Source: Spirochaetales bacterium (GTDB taxonomy: Bacteria; Spirochaetota; Spirochaetia; SZUA-6; DRHE01). Taken from it: a stretch of DNA of 50,098 nucleotides. The translations under genes and the position numbers were made by a program. This document shows positions 33,560 to 42,340 of this stretch, one piece after another; within the stretch, counting starts at the first letter, position 1, and every line of letters starts with the position of its first letter. Location: NCBI GenBank assembly GCA_030615505.1, contig JAUWZD010000023.1, positions 1 through 50,098 of the forward strand, given 5' to 3'. The notes under the pieces are model-generated. The model saw only the letters and a list, made by a program, of their open reading frames with translations, had not been told where the DNA came from and did no database searches.

Positions 33560-33624
33560 CTTGAAAATCCTATTAAGATAATAAGCAATTACTTAATATA
33601 ATTTCTATGATAAATCTCTAAAAG

Positions 33625-34560
33625 TCAAGAAGATTTTAAATAATCAGTACGGCAGATAAACCAGTAAAAACCTACTGCAGAATCTGTGCCTGAGGTTTCA
33701 CCATGCCTCACGGCTTCTAAAGCTATATTCTCGATTCTTTCCCTTTTATTGGTATATGTTACTCCGACTGCAAGCTTAAGGAGATACGCGGGGAAATGCC
33801 CTTTAAGCGCTTGCCAGAGAAGTGTTCTTCCCGGCGGATTGGTTTTTTGCAGGGCTTCAGCTACTTCTTCCTTATCAATATGAAGGGAATGCATGGCTCC
33901 GTATTTAGAATTTGTACGAGATAGTATTTCTTCACCCAGAATGATACCTGTAAGAAAATCATCACCCGAAGGAGTTAAGCCGGGCCCCAACCCTATCAGT
34001 GCTCCCAGGCCCTGAAGGAGAAAGGAATCTTCTTCCGTCTTCCGGATAATAAGATGTTCAAGGATCCTGGTACACCTCCCGGTGAATATGTTCTCTTCAT
34101 TCTCCTTAAGAAGACCGAGCAGGCCGCCCGGCTTGCCTCTTTTAACAAGCACCTCTTTGAAAGCTTCAATATTATTAATACTGAAGCCTTTCAAATCAGC
34201 AGTGACGGCTCCTGACCATGGTATGGCTCCGTTTAGATTCACGAATAGATCTGCTGCTGCTATGGTACCCCTGGAATAGAATACTTTCCTTCCCCTTAGT
34301 TTTTCCGGATCACCGGGCCATTCTTTATTGTAAAATAATGAAGGGACCAAGATACTCATGGAGCTCATGGAACCAATTCGTGAGACTAGAGAAATGACGA
34401 GTCCGTTTGTGTTTAGAATATTTATGGCTTTGGGAAAAGCGGATAGGATCTTTCCTTCCCATTCAAGGTCATCGAGGAGAACTCCCACCCTTTCTGCCTT
34501 AAATAGATAAGAGGCTTCTGCATTAGTAGGAGTACTTTTGCGTAATGGCCTGAATAACAT
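33625..34560 (-). CDS. DUF2877 protein
   Basis: A 311-residue protein with the DUF2877 signature GALIGLGPGLTPSGDDFLTGIILGEE. In known genomes the family often sits beside FdrA/oxamate or carbamoyltransferase genes of purine degradation, but such genes are not here, so the role is not assignable. Its start overlaps the 3' end of the GAF/HD-GYP gene by 38 bases (34523-34560), which indicates translational coupling and common expression. The N-terminal part (RKSTPTNAEASYLFKAERVGVLLDDLEW) is variable. Confidence 0.75.
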   Translation of the reverse strand: MLFRPLRKSTPTNAEASYLFKAERVGVLLDDLEWEGKILSAFPKAINILNTNGLVISLVSRIGSMSSMSILVPSLFYNKEWPGDPEKLRGRKVFYSRGTIAAADLFVNLNGAIPWSGAVTADLKGFSINNIEAFKEVLVKRGKPGGLLGLLKENEENIFTGRCTRILEHLIIRKTEEDSFLLQGLGALIGLGPGLTPSGDDFLTGIILGEEILSRTNSKYGAMHSLHIDKEEVAEALQKTNPPGRTLLWQALKGHFPAYLLKLAVGVTYTNKRERIENIALEAVRHGETSGTDSAVGFYWFICRTDYLKSS

Positions 34561-35785
34561 CGCTTATCTTAATAAAGATATTGGCCAGCTCAGGGTCAAA
34601 ATGTTTACCCGCCTGCATCCGGATATATTGCAGGGCACTCTCTTCCGGCCATTTCTCTTTATAAGCCCTTTTTGATATCTGTGCGTCATAGACATCTGCC
34701 AGGGCAACTATTCTGGCCGGAAGGGGGATCTCCTTTTCTTTTTTACCCGGTCCAAATCTAATCCTTGTAGCATAAATATTATCGATCTTACCGGGATACC
34801 CTCTGCCGTCCCAGCGTTCATGATGATTTAGAGTTACTTCAGAAGCCGTCCTGTCCCAGGGAGAGCTGCTGTAGCGAAATAAACGGGCGCCATAAATTGT
34901 ATGGCACCGCATCTTCAATTTTTCTATCCTGTCAAGCTCACCCGGCTTTTTCAGAATGATGTCGCTTACAGCTACCTTGCCTACATCATGAAGTATCGAG
35001 GCAGTGTGCAGGGTATCCTTAGTACTCTTTATTTCTTTAGAAGATACTCCGTGCGTCTGCGCCCAGTTCTCATACAGTTCTATGGAATAGGCTCCAACAC
35101 GCTTGACATGCTGACTGGTTTCATAAGGATCCCGCAGCTCCGCCAGTTTCACCAGCCGCAGCACCATTTCCCGTGAGAGCTTGGCTTTTTCTATGGCATT
35201 AGCAGCATTGCGAGCGAACTGGTTTATATAGAGCTTGTCCTGCATGGAAAAAGGAATTACTTTTCCCTGCTCATTCTTGGAATTGATGAGCTGAAGCACT
35301 CCCAGCACCACATCATCACTGGTGATAAGCGGTACTACTAAAAGGGAGCGAGTATTGTATGATGTTTTGGAATCGAATGCAGGATTAAATGAATAGGAGA
35401 CATCACTGTTAATATCATATACATTATCAATTAAAAGGGATTCGCCCGTGGCGGCTACATAACCTGCCACTGAATTTTTATTAATCTCAAGCCTTTCCCT
35501 GGAGTAGATGTACTTGTCCCTGGCTCTTCCCTGTTTTATAAGGGAATCATTCTGAACATAGCTGAAGTATAAGTGCTTGTGAACTGCAAGGTACAGTGTA
35601 CCCGCATCTGCGTGCACAAAACTCCTCGCTTCGGAAAGAACCCTTTCTAAAAGTGAATCGAGGTCCTTGATATGATAAATGCTCTCGATGGTTTCGAGCA
35701 GACTATGAACATCTCTTTTTATCATGACCGGGGCACCCGGCGCCGGGGCATTCATTATTTGATCTACTTTTTTTATAAATGCCAT
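34523..35785 (-). CDS. GAF plus HD-GYP cyclic-di-GMP phosphodiesterase
   Basis: A 420-residue signalling enzyme. Residues about 25-215 form a GAF sensor (LDSLLERVLSEARSFVHADAGTLYLAV, SVAGYVAATGESLLIDNVYDINSDV, SLLVVPLITSDDVVLGVLQLINS). Residues about 215-410 form the HD-GYP domain: HDVGKVAVSD and NHHERWDGRGYPGK contain the metal-binding HD and GYP residues, followed by IVALADVYDAQISKRAYKEKWP. It is predicted to hydrolyse c-di-GMP to GMP in the cytoplasm in answer to a ligand at the GAF domain. It reads divergently from manA. Confidence 0.93.
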   Translation of the reverse strand: MAFIKKVDQIMNAPAPGAPVMIKRDVHSLLETIESIYHIKDLDSLLERVLSEARSFVHADAGTLYLAVHKHLYFSYVQNDSLIKQGRARDKYIYSRERLEINKNSVAGYVAATGESLLIDNVYDINSDVSYSFNPAFDSKTSYNTRSLLVVPLITSDDVVLGVLQLINSKNEQGKVIPFSMQDKLYINQFARNAANAIEKAKLSREMVLRLVKLAELRDPYETSQHVKRVGAYSIELYENWAQTHGVSSKEIKSTKDTLHTASILHDVGKVAVSDIILKKPGELDRIEKLKMRCHTIYGARLFRYSSSPWDRTASEVTLNHHERWDGRGYPGKIDNIYATRIRFGPGKKEKEIPLPARIVALADVYDAQISKRAYKEKWPEESALQYIRMQAGKHFDPELANIFIKISDVIQAITQKYSY

Positions 35786-35881
35786 AGATGATAAGGTTAT
35801 TCTTTTTTATTATAAGGTGCAAGAGCTTCCTTCCCCCATGGAGAAGAGGAAGCTTGCGTTTAAAACAGCTTGGAGAAATCG

Positions 35882-37096
35882 ATGATCGGTATTTGTAGAA
35901 TGAAGAACACCATCCAGGAATATGCCTGGGGATCAAAGACGGCTATACCCGAGCTGCTGGGTGAGCCATCGCCTTCGCGTTCGCCCCAGGCTGAGCTCTG
36001 GATGGGGGCTCATCATAAAGCGCCTTCTTTAATCATTATAGGTGAGCGTACCGTTTCACTTCTTGAGCTTATCCGTCAGGATCCGGTTTCCATACTGGGA
36101 AAGCTTGTGGCTGAGAAGTTTTCAGGCCGGCTCCCATTCCTCTTCAAGGTGCTCGCTGCAGGCCGGCCGCTCTCCATACAGGCTCATCCTAATCTCAAGC
36201 AGGCTAAGGAAGGCTTTAAACGGGAAAATGAACAGGGCATTCCTTTAGACGCCTTCAACCGGAACTACAGGGACGGCAATCATAAGCCCGAGATAATATC
36301 GGCTCTCACAGATTTCTGGGCTTTGAACGGTTTCAGACCCCTGGATACAATACTGGAACTGCTGGGGCGCATGCAGTGCAGAAGCCTTAAGGGAGAAATG
36401 AAAAGATTACGCACAGATGCCGGCGACCGGGGGCTTCAAAAGTTTTTCCATTCACTCATCACGCGCACTGATGATGATAAGAGCCGGCTGGTTGATGAAG
36501 CGGCAGCTTATGCGGCTGCTGCTTTTAAAAAGGGGGATAACAATCCCGTGTGGAAGTGGATTCTAAAGCTCAATAAAAGGTATCCGGGAGATATAGGTGT
36601 TCTCTGTCCGGTTCTTCTTAATCTTGTGTGTCTGAAACCAGGGGAGTCGATGTTTTTACAGGCCGGGAAAATGCACGCCTACTTAGAGGGTGCAGGAATA
36701 GAGCTGATGGCCAATTCGGATAATGTGCTGCGGGGGGGCTTAACACCTAAACATATCGATGTGCGCGAGTTGTTAAAAATCCTGGATTTTTCAGGCGGAA
36801 AAATAGAGCTTTCCCCCCAGGAAAATCCGGTACCGGGAGTTAAGGTATATATCACTCCGGCCGAGGAGTTTGAGCTGACCGAGATTACAGTTGCCAGTAC
36901 ACAGGATTATACCAGCGGGAGGGATAGGAGCATTGAGCTTATGATCTGTGTCCATGGCGAGGCGGTCGTCGTGGATTCTGAGAAGAAAGGGGAGCTCTCC
37001 ATAGTTAGGGGAACCTCAATCATGATACCTGCATCGGTAAAAGAGTATATCATAAGAGGGAATGCTAGAATCTATAGGGCTTCCGTGCCCTTTTAG
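35882..37096 (+). CDS. manA: mannose-6-phosphate isomerase, class I
   Basis: A zinc metalloenzyme of about 404 residues that interconverts mannose 6-phosphate and fructose 6-phosphate. QEYAWGSKTAIPELLG, ELWMGAHHKAPS, IQAHPNLKQAKEGFKRENEQGIPLDAFNRNYRDGNHKPEII give the zinc ligands, and LQAGKMHAYLEGAGIELMANSDNVLRGGLTPKHIDVREL completes the active site. I choose ATG 35882 because GGAG at 35872-35875 precedes it. The protein stands alone, divergent from the HD-GYP gene. Confidence 0.94.
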   Translation: MIGICRMKNTIQEYAWGSKTAIPELLGEPSPSRSPQAELWMGAHHKAPSLIIIGERTVSLLELIRQDPVSILGKLVAEKFSGRLPFLFKVLAAGRPLSIQAHPNLKQAKEGFKRENEQGIPLDAFNRNYRDGNHKPEIISALTDFWALNGFRPLDTILELLGRMQCRSLKGEMKRLRTDAGDRGLQKFFHSLITRTDDDKSRLVDEAAAYAAAAFKKGDNNPVWKWILKLNKRYPGDIGVLCPVLLNLVCLKPGESMFLQAGKMHAYLEGAGIELMANSDNVLRGGLTPKHIDVRELLKILDFSGGKIELSPQENPVPGVKVYITPAEEFELTEITVASTQDYTSGRDRSIELMICVHGEAVVVDSEKKGELSIVRGTSIMIPASVKEYIIRGNARIYRASVPF

Positions 37097-37163
37097 ATAG
37101 TGCGGCCGGTGCTTAGGGCCTATCGGAGGCGATAATATCGTTTGAATTGTAAGGCAATATCAG

Positions 37164-37425
37164 TCAATCTACTGCTCCCTGAGTAAGACCCCTTATTATA
37201 TGGCGCTGGAAAACGAAGTAGAACAATAGAATTGGCAACGCAGCAAGGGGAAGAGGCCAGCTTCAATACCTGACTCTACTATGTTCGTGCTGTACCAACT
37301 GCCCTGGATAAACATAGCGGTCTTACCGGCCATGAACAAAGCCGGATCATCCGAACCTTTTAATCCGGAGAATCATTCGTAGATGCCACTTAAGTGGTAT
37401 TTAACAATCTGGTAGCTCCATTATA
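37164..37425 (-). pseudogene. remains of a sugar-binding protein and a permease
   Basis: On the minus strand, 37425-37245 reads YQIVKYHLSGIYE-TGA-FSGLKG then DDPALFMAGKTAMFIQGSWYSTNIVES, a typical stretch of sugar-binding proteins. One frame over, 37243-37164 reads ALPILLFYFVFQRHIIRGLTQGAVD and stop, a textbook MalG-type permease end. A deletion therefore fused the interiors of two transporter genes. The overlap with the end of the endonuclease-like gene marks one break. A second sugar importer once stood here. Confidence 0.65.
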
Positions 37426-38236
37426 TGCCCAGCCGAATCTTTGCTGCCAGCCCATAGTGGTCGGATGGGAACAGTCCCCTTTTATCCGGTCTGTTCGCCG
37501 TTAACCTGCTGTCCAGAATTTTCCAGGCTGCTCCTTCTCCCTCTGAGTTTATGAAGACATAGTCAATTCGGGAAGCCAATTTATCTATCACACGATAAGT
37601 GAGGCCTTCTTCTCCTCCATGGATCTCTCTCCAACAATCGTGAAACGCCGTTTTCTTTCCATTAATGTAAGTCTCGCCCAGCATAAAACGTATTGACTTC
37701 TGATCCGGCGGGGCATTAAAGTCTCCGACAATGATCTTTGGCAGATTGCTTTTAAATCGCCGTATGAAATCTACTACTTCCACGATACTATGATCGCGGC
37801 ACTTTTCACTAAGGGAAAGATGTGTATTAAAAAAGTGAAGCGGCCCCACAGGCAGCTCGATTTCAGCCCTTAAAACTATCCGCTGATGGCGCCAGTCACG
37901 AGGCTCATTGGGATTACGGGAAAGCTTAAGATGATCAAAGCTCAAGATACTGTGCATCGCCATTGTAGCCAGTCCCTCCCATCGGGTTTTACCATCAATT
38001 TGGGCCCTCTCGAAAACGAAATTGTACCCAGGAAGCCTTTCAGCAATTTGCTCGGCCTGATTCTTCCCTTCATTATCAAATTGTAAGTCGCTCCGAATTT
38101 CCTGAAAACCAACAATATCGGGATTCTCTTCCCTCACTGCTTTGATAATCAGCGGTAATCTTTCGCTCCACGGATCGTTATAATTCCAGATATTCAGAGT
38201 CATCACCTTGAGTGTAAATCCATTTCTTCTCAACAC
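37421..38236 (-). CDS. endonuclease/exonuclease/phosphatase-family protein
   Basis: A 271-residue metal-dependent hydrolase with all family motifs: KVMTLNIWN, DIVGFQEI, RWEGLATMAMHS, FFNTHLSLSEKCRDH, IIVGDFNAPPDQKSIRF, ASRIDYVFI and the terminal PSDHYGLAAKI. The family covers sphingomyelinase-like, inositol phosphatase-like and DNA nuclease enzymes; without a signal peptide this is likely cytoplasmic. It is intact and lies among remnants of a sugar-utilisation operon on the same strand, so it may belong to that lost system. Start at 38236 or an in-frame ATG ten codons later. Confidence 0.88.
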   Translation of the reverse strand: MLRRNGFTLKVMTLNIWNYNDPWSERLPLIIKAVREENPDIVGFQEIRSDLQFDNEGKNQAEQIAERLPGYNFVFERAQIDGKTRWEGLATMAMHSILSFDHLKLSRNPNEPRDWRHQRIVLRAEIELPVGPLHFFNTHLSLSEKCRDHSIVEVVDFIRRFKSNLPKIIVGDFNAPPDQKSIRFMLGETYINGKKTAFHDCWREIHGGEEGLTYRVIDKLASRIDYVFINSEGEGAAWKILDSRLTANRPDKRGLFPSDHYGLAAKIRLGI

Positions 38237-38328
38237 TTATATCCTTAATAAAAAATATATGAACGTGCTCCACATAAATACAGCGTGAGTACGCCCATAG
38301 ATTTCAAATTCGCCGGCAGTTCTCCTCA

Positions 38329-38472
38329 TTATTTCCTGTAAATCTTCAATCGATCCAGTTCTTTTTGCACAACCTTGGTTCCTGCATCGAGAGCTTCCGT
38401 TGGCTTACTCCATTCAGATATAAGGGCGGCCTCGGGATATTCCCTGTCAAGAAGCTGTCTTACTTCCCGCTA
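38329..38472 (-). pseudogene. C-terminal remnant of a sugar-binding protein
   Basis: Reading 38472 down to the stop at 38329 gives LLDREYPEAALISEWSKPTEALDAGTKVV and KELDRLKIYRK, the typical C-terminal helix end of family 1 binding proteins. No start or upstream domain is left; it abuts a GH13 remnant, showing that two genes were fused by deletion. Confidence 0.5.
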
Positions 38473-38890
38473 CATCAGAATGATCTACAGGTAGCTGCCA
38501 GGGTTTGCCTGGATCGGGATGGGCAAAACCATAATTGAGTGACGGCTGGCAGTAAAAGTAATTCGAACCCCGCAGTCTTCTTTTCCCCAGACGCTTTCTG
38601 TTCAGATATACCAATTAGTGTATTTGTTTTTTATTGCTTTACAAGAGTCTTTGAACCAGGGATGCTCAATCGAGGACTACTTTGATTACCTTCATTTTTA
38701 CCTCTTTAAAAAGAATTTTTAAATCCGCATTCGTACCGTACCGGGGAGCTACACTGTAATAATCGGATATATCATAGCCGGCATCCTGAAATGGCGAGAC
38801 AAAACAGCGGAATTGAGCCACTTCGGACACTTGGGATAGGCTAACTGTGGATAACTCATGACGGTTTCGCTTAGAGGATTATAGAGAAGA
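38473..38890 (-). pseudogene. GH13 alpha-glucosidase remnant
   Basis: Minus-strand pieces in several frames together spell a GH13 catalytic N-terminus: KWLNS, then CFVSPFQDAGYDISDYYSVAPRYGT, KVIKVVLD, EHPWFKDSCKAI, KNKYTNWYI-TGA-TESVWGK and GSNYFYCQPSLNYGFAHPDPGKPWQLPVDH. In active relatives (trehalose synthase, oligo-1,6-glucosidase) the same order occurs, with NHTS between VVLD and EHPW and Trp at the TGA. Deletions and shifts make it dead. The rest of the barrel, including the catalytic Asp, is missing. Confidence 0.6.
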
Positions 38891-38939
38891 AAAAAGAGCC
38901 TTATACAATAAACCATCTTCAGAAGGAAAGTATGCACAA

Positions 38940-40208
38940 TTAAGCCTCCAACTTCGGAGCATTGGATAGGAGTAATCTTTCAGCTTCAGCGGACCAGAGC
39001 CCGTTATGGCTGGATGCGATCTCAGCCAGTTCTTTAAACAGGGGCTCGGTTTTCCCTTTCTCTTCAAAATTACTAATAGCCGTCAGTTCAAGATCAATAT
39101 GGGTATATATCAGTTTTTTCCCGCCCGGAATTTTAGGAAGGTTTAGCGTAGTATCAATGACTGCGTTTAAGCCCCCGATATGAGTGATCATGGTTGAGGG
39201 ATTGATCTGCCCGGCAGACATAAGCTTTAAGGCGTCAATCATATCATCCGTATTCCCCCCGCTTGTGCCCACGATGTGGGTTGAATTGTAGTGCACATTG
39301 TAGAAGTTAAGCTCAGCTCTAAAATCGGGATTTGTGGGGCCTGCGAAGAAATTCAGGCATCCGTTGCGCCCTAAGATCCTGTCGGCGCTTTCTACCACTG
39401 CTTTTACAGGGGCAAAGACAAAGACATCATCATAGCCCTGGTCCCCGGTAAGAGAGAGGAGGCGATCCTCTACCTCCTCCATATCTTTGGTGTTTATGAA
39501 TACAAGCTCAATTCCCTCCTTACCCGCTTCCTCTGAAGGGAATAAGTTCTCTGCCCGCTTCATGCGCTCCTTATCGATATCGGTTACAATCAGACGAGCC
39601 GGTTTTCGATCTGCATGAAGGGCGTAATCAATTGCTCCCAGTCCCATGGGCCCTGCTGAAGCCAGCATGGCCATATTGCCCCCTTCCACTATGCCCATAT
39701 GATGGGTATAGGAACCGGGCCTGGTGTGATAGCTAGCCTTAAATGCTCCGATAAGGCAGGACATGGGCTCAGAGAGAGAGGCGGGGAAGTATCCTTTGCC
39801 CGTATACTCAAGCAGGCAGCTGCACTCCATAACCTCGTTTGGGATGATGATATGTGTAGCGTCTCCCCCGATATACCGGTAGGAGTAGCCGGGAGCACCA
39901 AGGCTTCCCTTATAGTTTAAGGCAGGTTGAATAGAAAACTTCTGTCCCGCTTTAAAGGATTTGCTCCATTTTCTCCCGACTTTTAGAATTCTGCCACAGA
40001 ACTCATGCCCGATAATGGTTGGATTTTTATCTATATCCTGCGGTACTCGCTTATGATCCGTTCCCTGCTTGGCCGCTTTATAAGAGGACATACAGATGCT
40101 GTCGGATACAACTTCAGCCAGGATTTCATCCTCGCCCATAGAGGGTAAATCAAACTCCTCCAATCTTAAATCGTCTTTTCCGTACAGGCGTACTGCCAGT
40201 GTTTTCAT
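38940..40208 (-). CDS. zinc-type dehydrogenase, sorbitol/L-sorbose-1-phosphate family
   Basis: A 422-residue medium-chain dehydrogenase. The N-terminal GroES-like part has NPTIIGHEFCGRI (zinc ligand His/Glu) and PMSCLIGAFKASYH, the NAD-binding part LASAGPMGLGAIDYALH and acidic VTDIDKERM. HADRKPARLIVTDID and the long HYNSTHIVGTSGGNTDDMIDALKLM segment resemble L-sorbose-1-phosphate reductase-type proteins more than alcohol dehydrogenases. It likely oxidises a polyol or polyol phosphate with NAD. It starts (ATG 40208) overlapping the stop of the PHP gene (ATGA), so both are one operon, divergent from the DeoR/E1/E2 genes. Confidence 0.87.
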   Translation of the reverse strand: MKTLAVRLYGKDDLRLEEFDLPSMGEDEILAEVVSDSICMSSYKAAKQGTDHKRVPQDIDKNPTIIGHEFCGRILKVGRKWSKSFKAGQKFSIQPALNYKGSLGAPGYSYRYIGGDATHIIIPNEVMECSCLLEYTGKGYFPASLSEPMSCLIGAFKASYHTRPGSYTHHMGIVEGGNMAMLASAGPMGLGAIDYALHADRKPARLIVTDIDKERMKRAENLFPSEEAGKEGIELVFINTKDMEEVEDRLLSLTGDQGYDDVFVFAPVKAVVESADRILGRNGCLNFFAGPTNPDFRAELNFYNVHYNSTHIVGTSGGNTDDMIDALKLMSAGQINPSTMITHIGGLNAVIDTTLNLPKIPGGKKLIYTHIDLELTAISNFEEKGKTEPLFKELAEIASSHNGLWSAEAERLLLSNAPKLEA

Positions 40209-41464
40209 GATCGTCTTCCTATTTCTTTGAATTTTTGAATGCGCTGACCAAGGTCCGGATATTTTGATACAGTGCTTTCAGAGAACATTCCCTCTTCCAT
40301 ATTCCGTGTAGCGCTCCGTTCATGACCGATCAAGGCCCAGGTGGAGTCAATAAGATGTTTAAACTCAGGGAGCTCGAGAGCCTTGCAGGTGAACGACTGG
40401 CGGGGTGAGTTGATATCTTCACCGCTGATCTGAAAGAAATTATACTTCTCGCACAGCCTTATAACCCGTTTCAACTGATCCGGGCTGTTCCTGGTGGGCA
40501 TGTAAGTGACTGCCTGAAAACCGAGGTCCTTGATTGTTTCGAAGAGCAGGTACAGATACTCATCTTCGAATTTCTGGCTTTTTTTATCTCCGGTGACTGA
40601 GTCTGTGATATCCCCAAGATAGGCATAGGCGGAGATAGCCCCGATTTTCCGGAAAAACTCCAGGGTCTCCCTGATATCGGGACATTCCGCTTCAGCCTCT
40701 ATATAGAAATCCTCCATAAACCCGCTCTTTAAGACACCCAGAAGGTCATAGGCATAGTATTCATTGCTTAAATCTTTTAAAAACCCTTTAACCCCGGGCT
40801 TCAGTTTTAGATGAAGTTTTTTCTCTAAGAAAGAGACGAGCTTTTCCCCTCTGCCAATTAAAGCCATAAGCTTGTTTGCTAAAGCGAACAGGAGATGCCG
40901 TTCCGTAATGCTTCCTCCCTCATTATATTTGGAAAGGGGTATAACATCCTTATCAAAATCAAGCTGTACCCCGTAAGGTTTAAAGATACAGTTGAGCCTC
41001 TCGGTCATCTGGCGGTTTCTCTTATTCCGTTCAACAATATATGGAGCAAAATATTCGGCTACTGCCTGAATCCGGGTGTGAGGTATGCCGTGCAGTGCAA
41101 TATAGGCAAGCGATTTCTGATCCGGATGATTGATGCGCCTGCCCATCAGAGAGGTTTTAGAAAAATCCGTCCTGCATTCCAGCCCGATAGTGGTAGCAAG
41201 GCCAATGATCTTACCTGCCTCAATAAACTCTTCGGCCCCGCTTATGGAATCATGGTCCATAATCCCTGCAGTGCTTAAGCCTGCATGAGCACTGAGCCAG
41301 ACAGCTTTTGCGGGAGAATATGGGGAGAAGGAGTAGAAGGTATGAATGTGATTGTTCACCTCATTACCCCTCTTCCTCTTATGTATGAGATTTTGAAGAG
41401 CTTTAAGGCGCACACTTCTGTCATGGTGGTTGAGGTTTTCGACTAAAGTGTGAAAATCGCTCAT
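40205..41464 (-). CDS. PHP-domain metal hydrolase
   Basis: A protein of about 419 residues starting MSDFHTLVENLNHHDRSVRLKALQ. The PHP core follows: NNHIHTFYSFSPYSPAKAVWLSAHAGLSTAGIMDHDSISGAEEFIEAG has the HxH and HD metal ligands, GLECRTDF the Glu, and later LGDITDSV and QISGEDINSPRQSF the remaining ligands. PHP proteins in catabolic clusters usually act as phosphoesterases. The frame extends back to 41734, but that would run through the regulatory gap, so I choose ATG 41464. The gene is divergent from the DeoR regulator and translationally coupled to the dehydrogenase. Confidence 0.87.
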   Translation of the reverse strand: MSDFHTLVENLNHHDRSVRLKALQNLIHKRKRGNEVNNHIHTFYSFSPYSPAKAVWLSAHAGLSTAGIMDHDSISGAEEFIEAGKIIGLATTIGLECRTDFSKTSLMGRRINHPDQKSLAYIALHGIPHTRIQAVAEYFAPYIVERNKRNRQMTERLNCIFKPYGVQLDFDKDVIPLSKYNEGGSITERHLLFALANKLMALIGRGEKLVSFLEKKLHLKLKPGVKGFLKDLSNEYYAYDLLGVLKSGFMEDFYIEAEAECPDIRETLEFFRKIGAISAYAYLGDITDSVTGDKKSQKFEDEYLYLLFETIKDLGFQAVTYMPTRNSPDQLKRVIRLCEKYNFFQISGEDINSPRQSFTCKALELPEFKHLIDSTWALIGHERSATRNMEEGMFSESTVSKYPDLGQRIQKFKEIGRRS

Positions 41465-41570
41465 AGTTTTTAATTTATTCAATTGTATAAATAATATAAT
41501 AAAAATCAAGCTCTTTATTGACAATAAAAGTAAAAAGTAATAAAAATGAAAGAGAAATGAAAGAGTAATT
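41465..41570. promoter_or_regulatory. divergent regulatory gap with tandem 11-bp operator-like repeats
   Basis: A 106-base very AT-rich gap between the PHP and DeoR genes. It holds two perfect back-to-back copies of AAATGAAAGAG (41544-41554 and 41555-41565), immediately before the DeoR start, and likely promoters for both directions (for example TTGTAT...TATAAT-like motifs around 41480-41500). DeoR-type regulators bind short direct repeats, so this is the probable operator that switches the whole cluster. Confidence 0.55.
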
Positions 41571-42329
41571 ATGTTAAATGCAAAGCTTACTGAAAGAGAA
41601 AAAATAATCGTCCGCTTGCTGTCACAGGATTCAGCCATTTCTGTCTCACAGATGAGTGACCAGCTCGGTGTTTCTACAGTGACAATACGCAGCAATCTCA
41701 ACAGCCTGGCCCGGAAGGGGATCATAATGCGCACACGGGGTGGCGCCTCCCCTGCGTTCCACCCTAATGTGGTTGTCCGTCAGGGATTAATGACCCCTGA
41801 GAAGAACCGCATCGCACGTGCGGCGGCAGCTTTAGTCGATGATGGGGATACCATTATGATAGAGGCAGGCACAACAACCTCTTTAGTTGCCCGATATCTG
41901 TTGGGCAAAAGGGATATTCGCATCGTCACAAACTCTACTCTGATTCTTACATTTGCCCGGACCAATCCCGGGATCCATTTAACCGTGGTCGGGGGAGAGT
42001 TCAGACCGGCTACCGAATCCTTGGTAGGGCCACTTGCCTTAAAAGAGCTGGATCGATTTCATGTACGTTTAGCCATTGTTGGCACGGACGGCCTTACAAT
42101 GAACAACGGCCTGACAGCACATCTGGTCGAAGGCGCTGAGATTGTCCGAAAAATGGCTGAGCGTTCAGAGACTACGGTTTTAGTAGCAGATTCTTCAAAG
42201 TACGGGAAGAGGGGCTTTGTAAAAGTCCTCCCGGTTACCGATATGGATAAGCTTATTATTGATAAAGGCTTGAGCGAAAAGGCTTTACAGGAATTAGACG
42301 AGGCGGGAATAGAACTGATTCTGGTTTAA
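41571..42329 (+). CDS. DeoR-family transcriptional regulator
   Basis: A 252-residue regulator: winged helix (LTEREKIIVRLLSQDSAISVSQMSDQLGVSTVTIRSNLNSLARKGIIMRTRGG) and a sugar-phosphate sensing domain (DDGDTIMIEAGTTTSLVARYL, IRIVTNSTLIL, VVGGEFRPATESLVGPLALKEL, VRLAIVGTDGLTMNNGLTAH, TTVLVADSSKYGKRGFVKV). The family is induced by phosphorylated sugars. It is first in the E2-E1-TIM barrel operon (E2 starts 12 bases later) and divergent from the PHP-dehydrogenase pair, so it is the obvious cluster regulator. Confidence 0.93.
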   Translation: MLNAKLTEREKIIVRLLSQDSAISVSQMSDQLGVSTVTIRSNLNSLARKGIIMRTRGGASPAFHPNVVVRQGLMTPEKNRIARAAAALVDDGDTIMIEAGTTTSLVARYLLGKRDIRIVTNSTLILTFARTNPGIHLTVVGGEFRPATESLVGPLALKELDRFHVRLAIVGTDGLTMNNGLTAHLVEGAEIVRKMAERSETTVLVADSSKYGKRGFVKVLPVTDMDKLIIDKGLSEKALQELDEAGIELILV

Positions 42330-42340
42330 GGAGATATAAT

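Noticed and set aside
40205-41734. Longer PHP frame with a hydrophobic N-terminal extension
   Set aside because: The extension reads through the regulatory gap and the start of the DeoR gene; conserved protein begins at 41464.
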